NCBI GenBank assembly: GCA_028023455.1
Contig: JAQFVV010012396.1
Coordinates: forward strand, 4,065,656 to 4,129,655
DNA: 64,000 nucleotides
From: Epiperipatus broadwayi
Taxonomy: Eukaryota; Onychophora; Udeonychophora; Euonychophora; Peripatidae
Reading direction: 5' to 3'
The notes under the pieces are model-generated. The model was not told the DNA's origin and did no database searches. It saw only the letters and a list, made by a program, of their open reading frames with translations. Shown in pieces: positions 47,601-61,205 of the stretch (position 1 is the first letter of the stretch; each line of letters starts with the position of its first letter). The position numbers and the translations under genes were made by a program.

Positions 47601-49790
47601 TAGGCAGGTAAATGTCATACCTCTTCACACTGTGCCATGATTTTGAGATATGTTAAGAGTAATACTCTAGCTTTCTTCCTTAATCCTATGCATCTGTTTT
47701 CGCTATCTTTATTTCATGTAACTGCATCGTTTAGTAAGATATGTTTAAGAGAAATGATGAATAATTTAGAACTAAGGTTATGCTATCGTTTTTGGATAAG
47801 ATTAGTTTATTTGCTTATAAGGAGCAGAATATTATAACTTAAAATTGAAGATCCAAAGTATCCTAAGGAAAGAAAAGAATCATAGAATATATTTTGAATT
47901 TTATTTCGGAAATGAAATATAAAATTTTTCAAAAATAAAGTATCTAAACAAAGATATTTTCTTTAAAGTGATAATAATTTTAAATGCTTTAGTATTATTT
48001 TTTTTAAGAAAAAATAAGTATTGCATATTTTTAAAATACAATAGTACAAAGTAAATTATGTAAACAATATGCATAGTATATTTTTTGTTTATTGATTAAC
48101 AGAAATATATTGATGATTACACTTATATCATACTAAAGTAAGGCTTAAAGAAGAATATATTATGATTAGTAAACATTGTGTGATAAATACTAAAATCTAG
48201 TACTGAATTTTTGGATAATATTTTGGGTAACATCTTTGACTTTGCAAGATGAAAATTTTTTAATATTTTGAGAAATCCATACTCATTATAAAATTTTGTT
48301 TTCTATAGAATGTTTTCTAAGTATGAATTTTTTTAAAAAATAAGATAGTTTAATAATATTAAGGATAAAATGCTATTGCTAATAAAGTAGATAAATATAT
48401 TTGTAATAAGTTAACCATAATGAGAAACCAAATAGTAACATTTTTTTTTTTAATTTTGTTCTAAATCTAAATAAAGATGTAATTAAAATATAAATTGTTT
48501 TTTTTTATAACCCGGTAGATCAAACTGTAAAGTAAAAAAGTTAAGGATATCCACTGTAAATAGTGTAAATAAATTGTTTTTTTATTTGTTGTTAGTAATA
48601 AACTTTGTTAAATTTTGTTATTTCAAAAATTTTGTGTCCGAGTTATTTATTTCTCCACATCGCTGCATGAAATCACGATATATGCATAATAATTGAAACA
48701 AATATATAATTTTGCACAAAAGATAAATAGAGAATTATTTTAAGAATTTTAAATATTTTATTGGTATTCATTATAATTAAATAATCATAATCTTACATTA
48801 TTTTATTGGTCATAAATCAGTTATCACAATATTATATTAAATTATATGCTATCAGTTGCCACACATATTTTGTTTGTCAGATTATTAAAATGCTACCACA
48901 TATTTATTATATCATTACATGAAGATATAAGATCATATTATATTATTTCATTATTTTATTATGGTAATAAAATTATAGTAAAAAGAAAAGATATACAGAA
49001 TTAATTAAACAATGAAGAATATTATTACTGTTATTTATTATTATTAGTTTCAGTGTAGTAGATTATGACATAAAATCCCTTCTCATATTTTACTACCGTA
49101 TTTTTAAATTAACTTAGAATAAACTTTATGAACCTGAGATTATTTTATTGAGCTAGATTATTAAATAGAAGATTAAGATTTAATTATTAGTTTAATCTTA
49201 GTGAGTAGAAGTTATTAAAGTCGTAAGAATACTATGAGTTTGTTATTTGAAATAGTAATAAAGGGGGGGGGGATAGTGTTCTTATGTCATTGAGGTAGTA
49301 TCCTATGGGATATTGGCTCAATGTAATCTATCTTGTCACCTGTATTTTCACTTCAAGTCTCATGAAAATATTAAATATTTATTTAATTTATTTTTATAAA
49401 CTGAACCTTATTCGTATTTTAAATTTGAGCTAGTGAAACATTTTAATTTCAATGCTGAATATTTTAGTTATTAATTATTAACTGAGATAGAACCCATTTT
49501 ATTTTATATCATATATTATCTGGAAGTGAGGATGCATGAGAGCAAGGTTAGAATATATTCCATTAAGCTAAATAATTAACATCACTATTCTGTTAGACTA
49601 TCAATCTTCAGAATATTAATCTTACACCTTTCATTTATAATTAATCCTAATCCACTTGTGCTTCCATCATTTGTGCCAATATAGTAAAGTACATATTTCA
49701 GTTTTTAAATCAATTATCTCTTTCCTTTTTATTTTAACTTCACAAAATCCAATAAGATGCCATTTAATATTAGACATTTCTTCTTCTTCT
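44621..49790. other. AT-rich stretch without genes
   Basis: More than 5 kb with no recognised protein. Short frames at 45489-45680, 45838-46038 and 47637-47837 have no family signature. The region 45400-48660 has weak inverted similarity to 35850-38400. The best-preserved part is 48550-48690, with GTGTAAATAAATTG followed by CTCCACATCGCTGCATG. A 10-base G run lies at 49262. Confidence 0.45.
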
Positions 49791-50879
49791 CTTGAAAGTG
49801 ATGTGCAGTTGGAAGTACCTAAATAAAATATTGTCATCTCATGCTCTATCTAACTTTAGATTCAAGTCATTCAGAGGAAGAAAGCTTCTATTGTTATCTA
49901 GTGCTCTTAATTTAGATTCAGAGAAAAAAAAGCTTCCATTCTTGGTGGGAAAACATCATTGCAGCAATTCCATTCAAAATTTGAACATTTTGCATAGGGA
50001 CTTTAAAGCATGTGATGATACAAATAGTAAACTGAGGCCAAATGTTGTTGGAAATAATAATATTGGTGCTGTAATTTCAAATGATCTGTTACTATTTAAT
50101 TTATGTAAAGCATAAGAATTGATTACCACAAACATTTTAAATTAAAAAAGTGCTATAAAAAACATGGATATAACTATGCTTAAAACAATGGTATCTAATA
50201 GATTAAATTATAGTTAGAAGTCAGACTAAAATAAAAATTTATATTACATGATCACTTAGAAGTGTAGGTTGTTGAATAGATAATAGATTGGCACACTCTA
50301 TGATGAAAATGATAGAGATTAAAAAATAGATCTTATATCAATCATCTTTACAAGAAAATTGATGTTCATTCTTTAAAAGTATCTATTATATGTATTAAAT
50401 TTCACCAGTTGTTAAACATTAAAATTTGTAATTTGGACCTTTGAGATTATCATATTACTGAACTATGAAGTTCTCTTTTGTTTTAAATACCAATAAATCT
50501 ATTATTGGGTTCACTAAAAGAAAAATCATGACAGGCTTTTTGACAATGATCTTATTATTAGTCATTTAATAAAAGACAATATGATACTTTTGCTCATCAT
50601 AGTAATACATGATATATAAAAATTGATATAAAGACAGAAGTTTAATGACCAACAAGAAGGCTTAAAGTGATTGGTAAATTAAATTCCAAAGAAAATATAG
50701 ATATTTGCTGATTATGACCTTTCTAAATCTTATTTTGTTTCACTGAAAACATTATGTGGATCATGGAAATGATATCACAACCCTATTACATTCAGCAAAA
50801 TCATCTTTTATAAGATGACAATGATATTTTGAGTAAGTCTATGGAGTAGGTTGATCAACTTTTGAATGTTTATATAATA

Positions 50880-51340
50880 ACTGAGATGATGACATTTAAT
50901 GTATATTAATTTTATGATAGTTTTTGGTTACATGTACTTTGGCCACTAGGTGATGCTGCAGTACCACCAAGAAACTTATAAGTGCTGTGAAGTACCTGAA
51001 GATGTTGTTCAAGACTTTTTGGAATTTTTGGAAAATATTTAGATCCATTAAGTAGTCCCATCTAATCTTAAGAATCTTTACCCTGCCCATTTTGGTGCAG
51101 TTGATAGAGTGTCTGAAAAGAGGTTCCAGGATCAATTATGGCATGCACAGTTCTGGTATTTCAACTTATTATAAAATCCCAAGCAATAAATCCATTACCA
51201 TTTTTTAAGGATGCTTTGATTGTTCTAATTTTTAAAAATAAAGAAAATAGACAAGTTTACATTAATTTTGTGGAATATTATTATTATCTCTTTAGTAAAA
51301 GTACTTCCAAGGAATTTATTGTAATTTGTCAATTCTAATC
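50880..51340 (+). mobile_element. LINE polymerase remnant
   Basis: At about 51205-51262 the plus strand reads FFKDALIVLIFKNKENRQVY, continuing in a frame with YLFSKSTSKEF. This matches the pattern FKDA.IV..YK.KG.RQ..N..GISLLS..GKI of a widespread group of animal LINE reverse transcriptases (start of the polymerase domain). Upstream words (EVPEDVVQDFLEFLENI) may be the linker. The ORF at 49792-50115 (107 residues, MKVMCSWKYLNK start) could be a more distant part of the same remnant, but shows no diagnostic motif. Stops are frequent. Confidence 0.5.
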
Positions 51341-51750
51341 ATTGATAGTAGTTACATAATGTGTTTTTATGTTGATGTAATATAAAAGCATTAGGAAAGT
51401 TGTATTTAAGGATGCTCCATAAAATTTTACAAATATAATAGTAAGATCATAAAATCAGTACATATGTTCTTCAACTTGCTGGATATGATATTAATGATTT
51501 TATTATTGTAAAATCACTGCTTAATTGAATTGGTAAGTAAAACTAATGGTCAATCCAAGATTATCTAAAAGTGTGTTTAACGATAAATTTGATAACAGTT
51601 ATTCCTGAAATAGCAAATATCTATATTATAAAATTATCTCAGAAGCCTTCTAAAAATGTGTAATGTTGATTGTAACTTTTAAATAATTAATTTAAAACAA
51701 AACTGAAAGAGACAACTCACTGTAAACAAAAAATGTATTTAATACATTTA

Positions 51751-52057
51751 TTTCTTATTGGAAATTTATCAAGATGTTCTTTTTACAAAATCATCATTCA
51801 ATGGACATTATTTACAATGCATTACATTAAATATAATTATTAAAATACAGACATGTACATAAAAATGATTAAACTTATTACAATCCTTTTTTATATTACA
51901 AAAAAAAATTGTAATAAGTTTAATCATTTTTATGTACATGTATGTATTTTAATAATTATATTTAATGTAAATAATTCCCATTAAATGATGTTGCAATAGA
52001 ATAGCTGGTCATCTGATTTTGTAAAAAGAAACATCTTGATAAAATTCTAATAAGGAA
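51751..52057. repeat. Palindrome with about 135-bp arms
   Basis: TTATCAAGATGTTCTTTTTAC at the left is complemented by GTAAAAAGAAACATCTTGATAA at the right. The inner arms (TAAATATAATTATTAAAATAC through TTATTACAAT) pair with only a few mismatches around a 23-bp loop at 51886-51908. A few bases are inserted in either arm. A foldback MITE or hairpin-forming repeat without coding capacity. Confidence 0.9.
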
Positions 52058-54587
52058 TGAAAGTTAAGTTGATGTTTAAATAATTTTTTTATTTATAGTA
52101 ATTTGACTGCTTCAATTTTGTTTTAAATTATTTTCAAGTTTTTATAATAAAAGGCAACATTATGGACAAATTTTAACATTGAAACTTGATCATTCAAAAT
52201 AGTAATATTGATTATTTTCATTAGAAAAACATGACAGAAAATATAATATATTTGAAAGTCGCAATTAGACATGGTATTGATGTATTTTAGAAAGAAAGAA
52301 AAAAACATTTCTACTGAAGTAATTAAAAAGCAGAATTATAAAATATTAAATAAGCAGAAACTGGATAACCATGTTTTACATGTGGATGTATTTGTAGTTC
52401 ACATATTGGTTATCACAAAACTCAATTCTAGAGCAGGTTTTTTCCTCTTTCTTTTTTCCTTTGAAATTTCAATGACTATATTCATTTATGAGTGGCTTTG
52501 TATATAAACTTAAAAAAAAACATGCTCTAACAGTATAAAGAAGACCCAGACATCATCATTTCTTGGTTGGGTTGCCATTTATAATAGTCTGGAAAGAGGT
52601 TTATATGTAATTATAGAATAATAATGAGCAATAGGTTAACAGAACATCATCAAAAATAAAATAAATGCCAAGACTTTCCAGGATAAAAAATCAAGAAAAA
52701 GTACTTCAGCCAGTAAAAGTAGTAACACAATCATATTAATCAAAATTAATAAAATAATTATATTCTTGCAATGCATTTTTTCTTGTTTATCTATTTATCT
52801 TTACTTGCTTATTTTTTATAACTTTATTAAACTTTCATTTCTAAACTGTAAAAGTCACTTACTTTTTGATTTTAGTGATATTTTGAATTTTTTAAAGCAA
52901 ATTAGTTAAGTACAAGTTTATTGATATTAAAGAATAATAATAAAAATGATTCTTGTCAAGATCCGCCAAAGCTCTTGTTCAAATTTTTATGTGATTTGTT
53001 TTATAATTATAAATTCAATTTTTATAGAGCTTTGATCATTTGAAATTATGTGAAAAAATAGTAAATTTTGCAATAATTATTATTTATTTCTTCCTGAATA
53101 TTTTCATAGCATATAGGCTAAAATCAAACCTTTTATTATTTGATAATTTGTTTATTTTCACTTGCTGGCCATTTTTCTTTACTTGCAAAGTTACTGTTTT
53201 ATTTTTTATTTTTTACTAATATTGCATAGATAGATTTTTCATTACTTTCTAAAATATACTCCCAATAATCTGTAACATTCAATAAATCTTCATTTTTACA
53301 GTCATATAAATTTACCCAATTTATTAAATAATTCCATCATAAAAATATATTCTACAATTGCAAATGTACATGCTATATTAACTATAACCAAGTATATTTT
53401 TTAAGTTAAATATAAATTATCTCCTCTTTATGGAGACTTCAACATTTTGAGACTTCCCATTTAATTCTATCATAATGTTTATAAGATCTTAACAATAATA
53501 TTTTATAACCATGCAAGGGAACCCTAAGTAAGACACATATTTAATGTGATATATTTAATCTCTTTATTAAATTTGATTATTTGTGTTTGTATCCATCTTA
53601 ACTATTTCTAAGATTATTTTGCATATTGGGAATACTTTTTTATTCTAATCTTATATTTTCAATGGTCACATGCTTACTTGCATTTAATTATATCATTTTT
53701 TATTAATAATCTAGTACTTATCTAGTTTGAATTACTTTAAGCTATTTTTTTCTGATTATTTATATATTCATATCACCCATATACATATAATAATGATATA
53801 AATTAATATTAATGCTTACATTTTATTTTATTTATTTACACATTTATATTTAAAATTCATTGATTAAAGTTGTTTTAATAAAATATTAATTAAAATTATT
53901 TGTATTATAACTTTTATTACCCAGTAGCTTTTAATTAATTAATTTAGATCTTTAAATTTAATTATAGTTGCTTTATCTTACCTTTTCTTTTTTTGTATTT
54001 TCATTTAAATTCATAAAGTTAAGAGCAATCTGTAATATAAGTCTCAACCTATTCAAAAGTTTTAACGAAAAACAAAAGTAATTTTTCTTCTACAATAATC
54101 TTATATCCTTTATTTCATTATTTCTAAATTTATTTTTAAAAAGAATTAGAATAAACTGTGATGATCAACGATATAAATTATAAACATATTAATTTTATAT
54201 GAAATATAATACAATATTACAAATACAGAAATCATTATATATTATTTTGCTAATATCAAATTATTCACATTAAAGAAAATTATTTTTTTAAAACTGATAT
54301 AAAAATTATTTCAAATAAAAACGATTTACATAAAGGTCTTGGTTTTATATATGTATTTAAATTATAATATGACATGCCTACTGTTATTTAAAATTCAATA
54401 ATTGTTTTCCATAGCTTTTGGTGGATCTTAATTTAGTTATAGTTTTATTTTCAATTTAATTTTAAATTATCTAAAATTCTTTATTTCACAAATTATGAGA
54501 GGTCCTGGATTATATTTCATTCTAGAAATATTAATGTTGTTCTTGCAATTTGTAAAAATGAATTGACAATTATTACTCTTAGCTGTT
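52058..54587. other. AT-rich stretch without genes
   Basis: No recognisable gene, repeat boundary or RNA. The short frames at 52123-52308 (minus) and 52271-52507 (plus) look random in composition. Confidence 0.5.
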
Positions 54588-54606
54588 GGATTTAATTTAC
54601 TTTACG

Positions 54607-54642
<36 letters not shown>

Positions 54643-54659
54643 CGTAAAGTAAATTAAAT

Positions 54660-54661
<2 letters not shown>
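54588..54661. repeat. Perfect hairpin around (TA)n
   Basis: GGATTTAATTTACTTTACGG and its exact complement flank a (TA)n core, giving a 74-bp perfect palindrome. A second (TA)n run starts directly after (54662-54690). Confidence 0.92.
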
Positions 54662-54691
<30 letters not shown>

Positions 54692-54693
<2 letters not shown>

Positions 54694-57145
54694 AAGTTAA
54701 TTTCGTAGGATTACATTTGAATGACAAGAATCAGATATTTATGAAAAACATTTTTTTTTAAAAAAATAAGATATGTAGATAATGAAGAGATCTCTTAATT
54801 ATTTATCTATACACGAGTTGTTTTACAATTATTAAAATTGCAGTAAATTGAAATTTGAAGTAACTTCTAAAATTTCTGTATGGAAAAAAGACATTAAGTC
54901 TACAAAATACAAAAAGATAAACAAGAGTGTAGGAGATTCTACAGGCAGTAAGAGAAAGAAAAATATTTTACAATTTTTATATAATGTTCTTTTCTATCGT
55001 TTCACTTGATATTAATTAAGTTATTTATAAAACTAGTTATATATCTTCTAAAAATCAATTAACCCTCTTTATATAATTTTATTTTGCGAATAGGGATTAA
55101 CACTATTTTCTAATTAAAATATCTGGATAATAAAAGATTTAATTAATAAAATAGTTTAGAATTTTTCTTTTTTTTTCTATTTTTAATTAAATGACTATCT
55201 ATAACATAATCTATTGGAATGAATTATAAAATATCTTTATAAAAGGGAAAAGAAAATATATATATATATATTAGATTTTTATAAAAGAGAATATATATAT
55301 TAGATTTTTATTTTAAATTTATTTAATTTAAATAAAAAAATATTTATTTAGTTTTAAAATTTTAGAACCTTAATTTATAATAAAATGTTATAAGTTTGGA
55401 GTGCACACACGCACACAATCAATCACCTTCACATATATATTAAACTCTACATAAAATTTTAACTAAACTTATTAAATTTTTTACCTTATTTAACTTTCTT
55501 AACTTATCATACTTCTGTCTATTATCCTTTCTATTTTTTTAATATTATCATAATGACATCCATTTCAATATAAATTATTTTATGAAGTAAAAATGACAAC
55601 CAAGGTTTTTCATAGAAATGACATAATATAAAAGATTATATAAGTTATTTACTTTGTTGTTTTTGAATACATAATAATAATGTTCAATGAATAAACATAT
55701 TATTAACTGAATAAATAAGTAATTTATTTTTTAAAGACAAACCATCAGATGACTTATTCTGTTTAATTTCAATATTGTGTTAGGAACAGTAATTCATTCT
55801 ATTTACTTTATTTCAGAGCCATAATTTTATTTTTGAGAAATGAACTGTCATTAGATAATAGTCATATTTCAATATCTCCAAACTACTTTCTGGAAATTAG
55901 CTTAATCATTAAATTTGCACCCAACAAAAATCATATTTATTTATTTCATACTATTCAAGCTGTTTTTTGTTTTGTTTGGTATATAGTATCTTTGTCAAAA
56001 ATCAAAGATGTCTATAGTTAGCATCAAGACCACACCAACCTGGGGGTGCAATGGGCACACCACTTCTGTTGACAACATTGATAGGGTGCAAAAAACAAAT
56101 ATCAATTATTTCTTTTATATGGGCAAAATATAATTTAAATTATACAATGCAGGATAAATCATTAATAGTAATAATATTTATTTATTGGTATATTCTACAT
56201 CATAAATTTTATGGTGCAAGGTCTTTTTGATTGTATAACAATTGCAAAGAAATAGAAATAATGTAAACATTTCTGTCTGAAAAATTAATTTTGATGCTGG
56301 TCTTTGAGAATTGTTTCAATTATTGCAATAAACTTTCATTATTATTTTCAACAATGAAATTCTTCAAAATTTCATGAATCTGGATTTTATTAATTCTGTA
56401 TATAGATATTGTAGATAAAGGTTTTTTTTGTTATTTTAGACATGAATCTATTTTAATTTTTTGCAGATAAAAGAGGTGTTGAGTGGTAAATACTTTTATT
56501 TTTTCAAAATATATACACTAATAATTTGTGTTACAGTAATGGTAAGTATAGAAGCTTGAAAAATATTAAATTACCATGTGCAATTTTTTTTGGTTATTTT
56601 TTTAAGGGGCTGCTGAATAAATTTTTCACCTAGATGGTAAATATCCTTGGTATGCTTCTGGTTAGCATAAAATTAAATTCACTAAAATTAATAAATTTTA
56701 ATCTAATCACAGCTCTGAAAATAATTTACATTTAAAAATATATTTTGAATCTCAGACTGTTAAATAATATGAAAGAAGTTAAAATGGTTGCTGGATACAA
56801 ACATGCAAATTCTATGATTCTTATTAATAAAAACTAATAACTAAAATCTGTTTATAATGTATATTAGATGTTTATCCCTATTGTTTATTGATTATTCAAG
56901 TTTGTAATATGTGATTGTTGAACACATTAAATGGAATAAATTATTGCTTCCCAGTTTAAAAAATATAAGTTTGATTAAAAATAAATAATTGAAGAAATTC
57001 TAGTTAAAAAATGTGATTTGAAATAGAATGAATTCACAGTAAAATAAATTATTTATTGATTTATAATAAATATTTAAATTATTTATTTGTTCACCTTTCC
57101 AGTTAAATATTAAATAAAAAATTTAATTAATTAAATTATGAAATG
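54692..57145. other. AT-rich stretch without genes
   Basis: No coding signal. A short duplicated phrase (TATATATATTAGATTTTTAT, twice between 55257 and 55310) and a less AT-rich patch near 56020-56095 are the only structures seen. Confidence 0.45.
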
Positions 57146-57200
57146 TCTAAAAGGGGAATGGCCAACCTGGTGCATATGTGCCAAATATGACACATTTTCA
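57146..57200 (+). mobile_element. hAT-like transposon terminus
   Basis: The plus strand reads AAGGGGAATGGCCAACCTGG, then TGCATATGTGCCAAATATGAC. This resembles the ends of a common hAT family type (GGGG..GGC.AACCT..GGC.CG.GTGCCA). I do not see the partner terminus or an 8-bp target-site duplication, so it is only a possible end of a decayed or MITE copy. The pattern is recalled from the family, not searched. Confidence 0.35.
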
Positions 57201-57984
57201 CTACTAAAATTAATATATTGGCTCCAAGACTGTAAAAATAAAAATAAATTTATATGAAATAATATTACTGTAATCAAACACATATTTTTATTAGTATTCA
57301 ACCAAACAAGTTTTAACAAAAATTTTAATTCAGAAAGTCAAACTATATACATATATTTTATGTTAATTGATAAATATCCATTTGAATTTTATGTAATCTT
57401 GAAATAACTAATACATAGTAAGTCTAGAATATGTTTGTAATTTTCATTCTGTAAATGTTTATTTTTTATAGATCTTTAATTTTTATACTTTACACAAAAT
57501 ATTTTTATCATGAAACTAATAAAAAATAAATTAAATGAATCATGACCACAATTCAATGTTGAAAAATATTTTGTGTGCTTTCATTTGCAATTTAAATACA
57601 AACATTAAAATTATCATGAAAGCAAAACAGTCTTAGAAATCTCATTAAAGTAAGCAATATATAGAAAATTATATTTTTCCTGCACAACATTATTATATTA
57701 TGAAAAAAAGTGCTACATATTATTTATCTATAGTGTATTGTATTTTATATAAAAATTGAATAATAGAGCAAAAGTTGTATGCACACAAGAACTTGTATTA
57801 TTGTAAAATTTTGGCTGTATTTGGTTTAAAATATTTATTTGCATTGTTTATTTTAAATTTTTGTGAATTTATATTAAGCTTTTTTTTCTAATATGATTTA
57901 TTATTATATGCATAACTAATTCGCATTAATTGATTCAAAATTAGTGCTTAAAAGTAAAATATTTTAAAGCTAACCCTTAAGAGT
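57201..57984. other. AT-rich stretch without genes
   Basis: Possibly the interior of a hAT-like MITE, but no coding sequence or second terminus is visible. Confidence 0.35.
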
Positions 57985-58931
57985 AAGAATCAATAAACAT
58001 CGCATGATCACCATTTCTTATGCTTGCTTATAACTGTTATAAAAACATGCAAAACTCTCTACACATAAAGCCACTCAATGCAAGGCAGAATAATCAATAG
58101 ATTCCAGAAGGCTTGTGCATAAAATCGCCATATAGTGTCTACTCATCCAATATCTCCAGACTAGTTTCCGGCTTGTGATCTTCATCAGTGAGAAGTCTTG
58201 GATCTGAGAGCACTGCACCTAGATCTTAGGATCTAATTCAACTCTCCAGAAACCACCTTTTATCTCTACTTAAATACAAAACTATGAGTCTTAAATTGAA
58301 AACACTATAATATTTTCAATTCAAGCCCATTAGCTTATATACTCATATAGCTCTGAACTCAGTTTAGTACTTATACATTTTGATGACTTTCATTCTTTAA
58401 CAACCATAGCCACCACTATCCTATTAGGCAGGATTAGTTTTAAGCTAATAAACATCACATGATCACATGAGTGACAATATATAGAGAGAGTTTTGCCTGT
58501 TTTAATAACAGTTATAAGAAAGCATAAAAAATGGTGATCATGTAATGTTTATTGACTTAAAACCAATCCTGCCTAATAGGATAGTGATGTCAATGATTAT
58601 TAAAGAACCAAAGTCACCAAAATGTATAGGTACTGAATTGAGTTCAGACCTATGTGACTATATAAGCTAATGGGCTTGGATTGAAAATATTATAGTGTTT
58701 TCAATTTAACACCCATAGTTTTGTAGTTAAATAGAGATAAAAGGTAGCTGCTAGAGGATTGCATTAGATCCTAAGATCTAGGTGCAGTGCTCTCAGATCC
58801 AAGGCTCCTCACTGATAAAGGCCACAAGCCAGATCTGGGGATACTGGATGAGTAGGCACTAGATGGGGATTTTATGCATAAGCATTTTGGAACCCATTGA
58901 TTACTCTGACTTACATTAAGTGGCAAGAGAG
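57985..58931. repeat. Foldback element, 0.95 kb, with nested hairpin
   Basis: 58053-58475 is the inverted complement of about 58540-58931. Shared words include CTACTCATCCA, TTATCTCTA, CCATTAGCTTATATA and AGATCTAGGTGCAGTGCTCTC. The inner part (58436-58575) forms its own hairpin (GCAGGATTAGTTTTAAG and its complement). The left outer 57985-58052 is an additional inverted copy of that inner segment (58490-58560). So the unit order is tail, arm, loop, arm. No reading frame. Confidence 0.88.
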
Positions 58932-60274
58932 TAATAATCCTAAAAATAGCTACTCACTATAAGTTTTTGGTAGTTGAGAAATGACATAGTAATTTTCAGC
59001 ATATGTATCTTTTCTCATTAGGACTTTTTTTTTATTCAGTAAGAATTTTTTTTGATAGATGGTTTTATTTTTTATTGTTGTTGTTGTTGCCTTCAAAATG
59101 TGTATATATTATTTTCTTGTAAAAATTATATTTATTATAAAAGGAATTCTGTAGTTATAGCTTTGTTATTTATTACTGTCATCGTTTTCATTTAGGGTTA
59201 AGTCAATAAAAACAGTTTGATTAGTAATATTTTTAAAATGTCTTTTTTATTTCATTTTTTCTGTTTGCTTGTCAAATTGTAATCATAATCCCTGACAAAT
59301 TCTTATTTGTCAAAGTTAAGAAAATAAAAACTGAGACAAGTTGTCATATTTTGAAAACTTTTTAATAATTGAGATATATGAGTTTAACATTTAATTAAAC
59401 TTTAAAAAAAAAAATTTAATACAATTATATCTAATCCTAAGGCTATACAGTTTAAAAGTAATTAACAAATGATTATTTGGTAAAACATAACCTTTATTTG
59501 TTTAAAAATACTAAAAAGATTTCTATAAATAATTGAAAGAATTGCCAAATTCAAGACATATATTTACATGCAACATCTTGTAGATATTTTGTAAATTGTT
59601 TTAAATTATTCAAATAATAGTTTATATATACAATTATTAAAATGGTGCCAACACACATATAACGTAAAGCTATATAAATGATAAATTAAAAAGGTTTAGC
59701 GCTTTCGAGAAAGCGTATTTCTCATAATCATAGCCTATTATGACTCACTCATAGGAATCATTATGTATGTATAATATGAAAACTTTATGCAAATGAGTCA
59801 ATTAGCCCATCTTTTGGATATAGCAAAACATGATTCTTTGCGATTATTATTATAATTTGATAAGCGTAAAGTAGAAATCTGTGATTTATTACTTAATATA
59901 CAATTATTAGTTTTTCAAGAAATAGGTAATATGAAAAATAATAAATAAAATGTGTTCTAACCAAGTTAAATAATTATCAATTATAAAAAATATTTGCAAG
60001 AAAACATGCTTTGAAGTCAAAATTTTCAAAGAATCTACCATACAAAAAAATTATCGGTTTATAAAACAAAAAGTAATAGATTAATTTATTAGTTTTGCAT
60101 ATGATTATTATTAATGCATTTTGAAAGCTGAAGTGCAGTATGTATTATAAAAAGAAATTTATTTAGGTAATGTTCTGCAACTAATAATGAAAAAATTTAC
60201 ATTTATATATATTATATCTTGAGTGCATAAATCAAACAATTCTACTATCAATAAATAAATAAATCAACACAAAT
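58932..60274. other. AT-rich stretch without genes
   Basis: A GC-richer 7-bp hairpin (CGCTTTC and GAAAGCG) sits at about 59702 with no neighbouring gene. Otherwise no feature is recognised. Confidence 0.45.
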
Positions 60275-60556
60275 GTAATAAATAGAAATTAAACTATAGT
60301 AAATCCTTAGAATGGTATTCATTACTACATTAGTTTGATAAATTTAGTTTTATTATAATATTTAGGAACTACAGATCCCTGAATCTATTCCAATTTCATT
60401 AAAAACAACATCTCAGTAATAAATAGAAATTAAACTATAGTAAATCCTTAGAATGGTATTCATTACTACACTAGTTTGATAAATTTAGTTTTATTATAAT
60501 ATTTAAAAACTACAGATCCCTGAATCTATTCCAATTTCATTAAAAACAACATCTCA
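60275..60556. repeat. 141-bp tandem duplication
   Basis: Copies 60275-60415 and 60416-60556 differ at only a few positions (for example ACATTAG against ACACTAG, and AGGAACT against AAAAACT). Young compared with other repeats in the window. Confidence 0.92.
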
Positions 60557-61205
60557 GTTTTGTCAGTAAATTCACCTATTTATCTTGCTACTTTGGAGCT
60601 TGAACACCACTTGATTTCCTGAGAAAATTAACGATACAAATTATTAATGCTACCAACTTTGAAGCATATTCACACTTTCATTTTTTATATCAGAGATGGT
60701 TGCTATTTCAGTATTACAAATATTAGCAACATCTCTGTAAATCATATATTTTCCAATGGATTAATAATGGTCATCTTGTCACTGATTGTCAACATCCCAT
60801 AATCTCTTTTACCTATACTAAAATCTAACATGGCATATAATCACATATCTGATAGTAAAAATTTTAATGATAAAAACACATTTTTTTTTATTATGCACAT
60901 TAATGTATTTGTGCTGCAGATTTAATTTTAAAGATAAATATATATTACATTCTTCAAAAGTAAACTAGTAAAATATATAGAAAGGAGGTTGAAGTAAAGA
61001 AGAGTTCTTCTCTTTTCTTCCAAAGCATAAGCTTGTAGTTAAGACCTGTCGAGGTCCCCACCTTCACATTTTCATGTGCTTATTCTTAAAGTTTACAGTC
61101 TTAGTAAATATTACTTATGTAATCAATGTGCGTTTAAATAAATTTATAAATTTTATGTAACTTGTCATAATTTTGATTGAAACAGCAGTATTTAACCATA
61201 ACTGC
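60557..61205. other. AT-rich stretch without genes
   Basis: A patch at 60960-61075 has a lower AT content (AGGTCCCCACCTTCAC) but no recognised feature. Confidence 0.4.

Noticed and set aside
45489-47837. Short frames at 45489, 45838 and 47637
   Set aside because: Length is within what random sequence gives and composition simply follows the AT-rich background; no domain motif.
57131-57319. 62-codon minus-strand frame
   Set aside because: Overlaps a possible hAT terminus and has no protein signature.
59700-59720. GC-rich hairpin as a terminator
   Set aside because: No gene upstream and no bacterial context; loop of only two bases.
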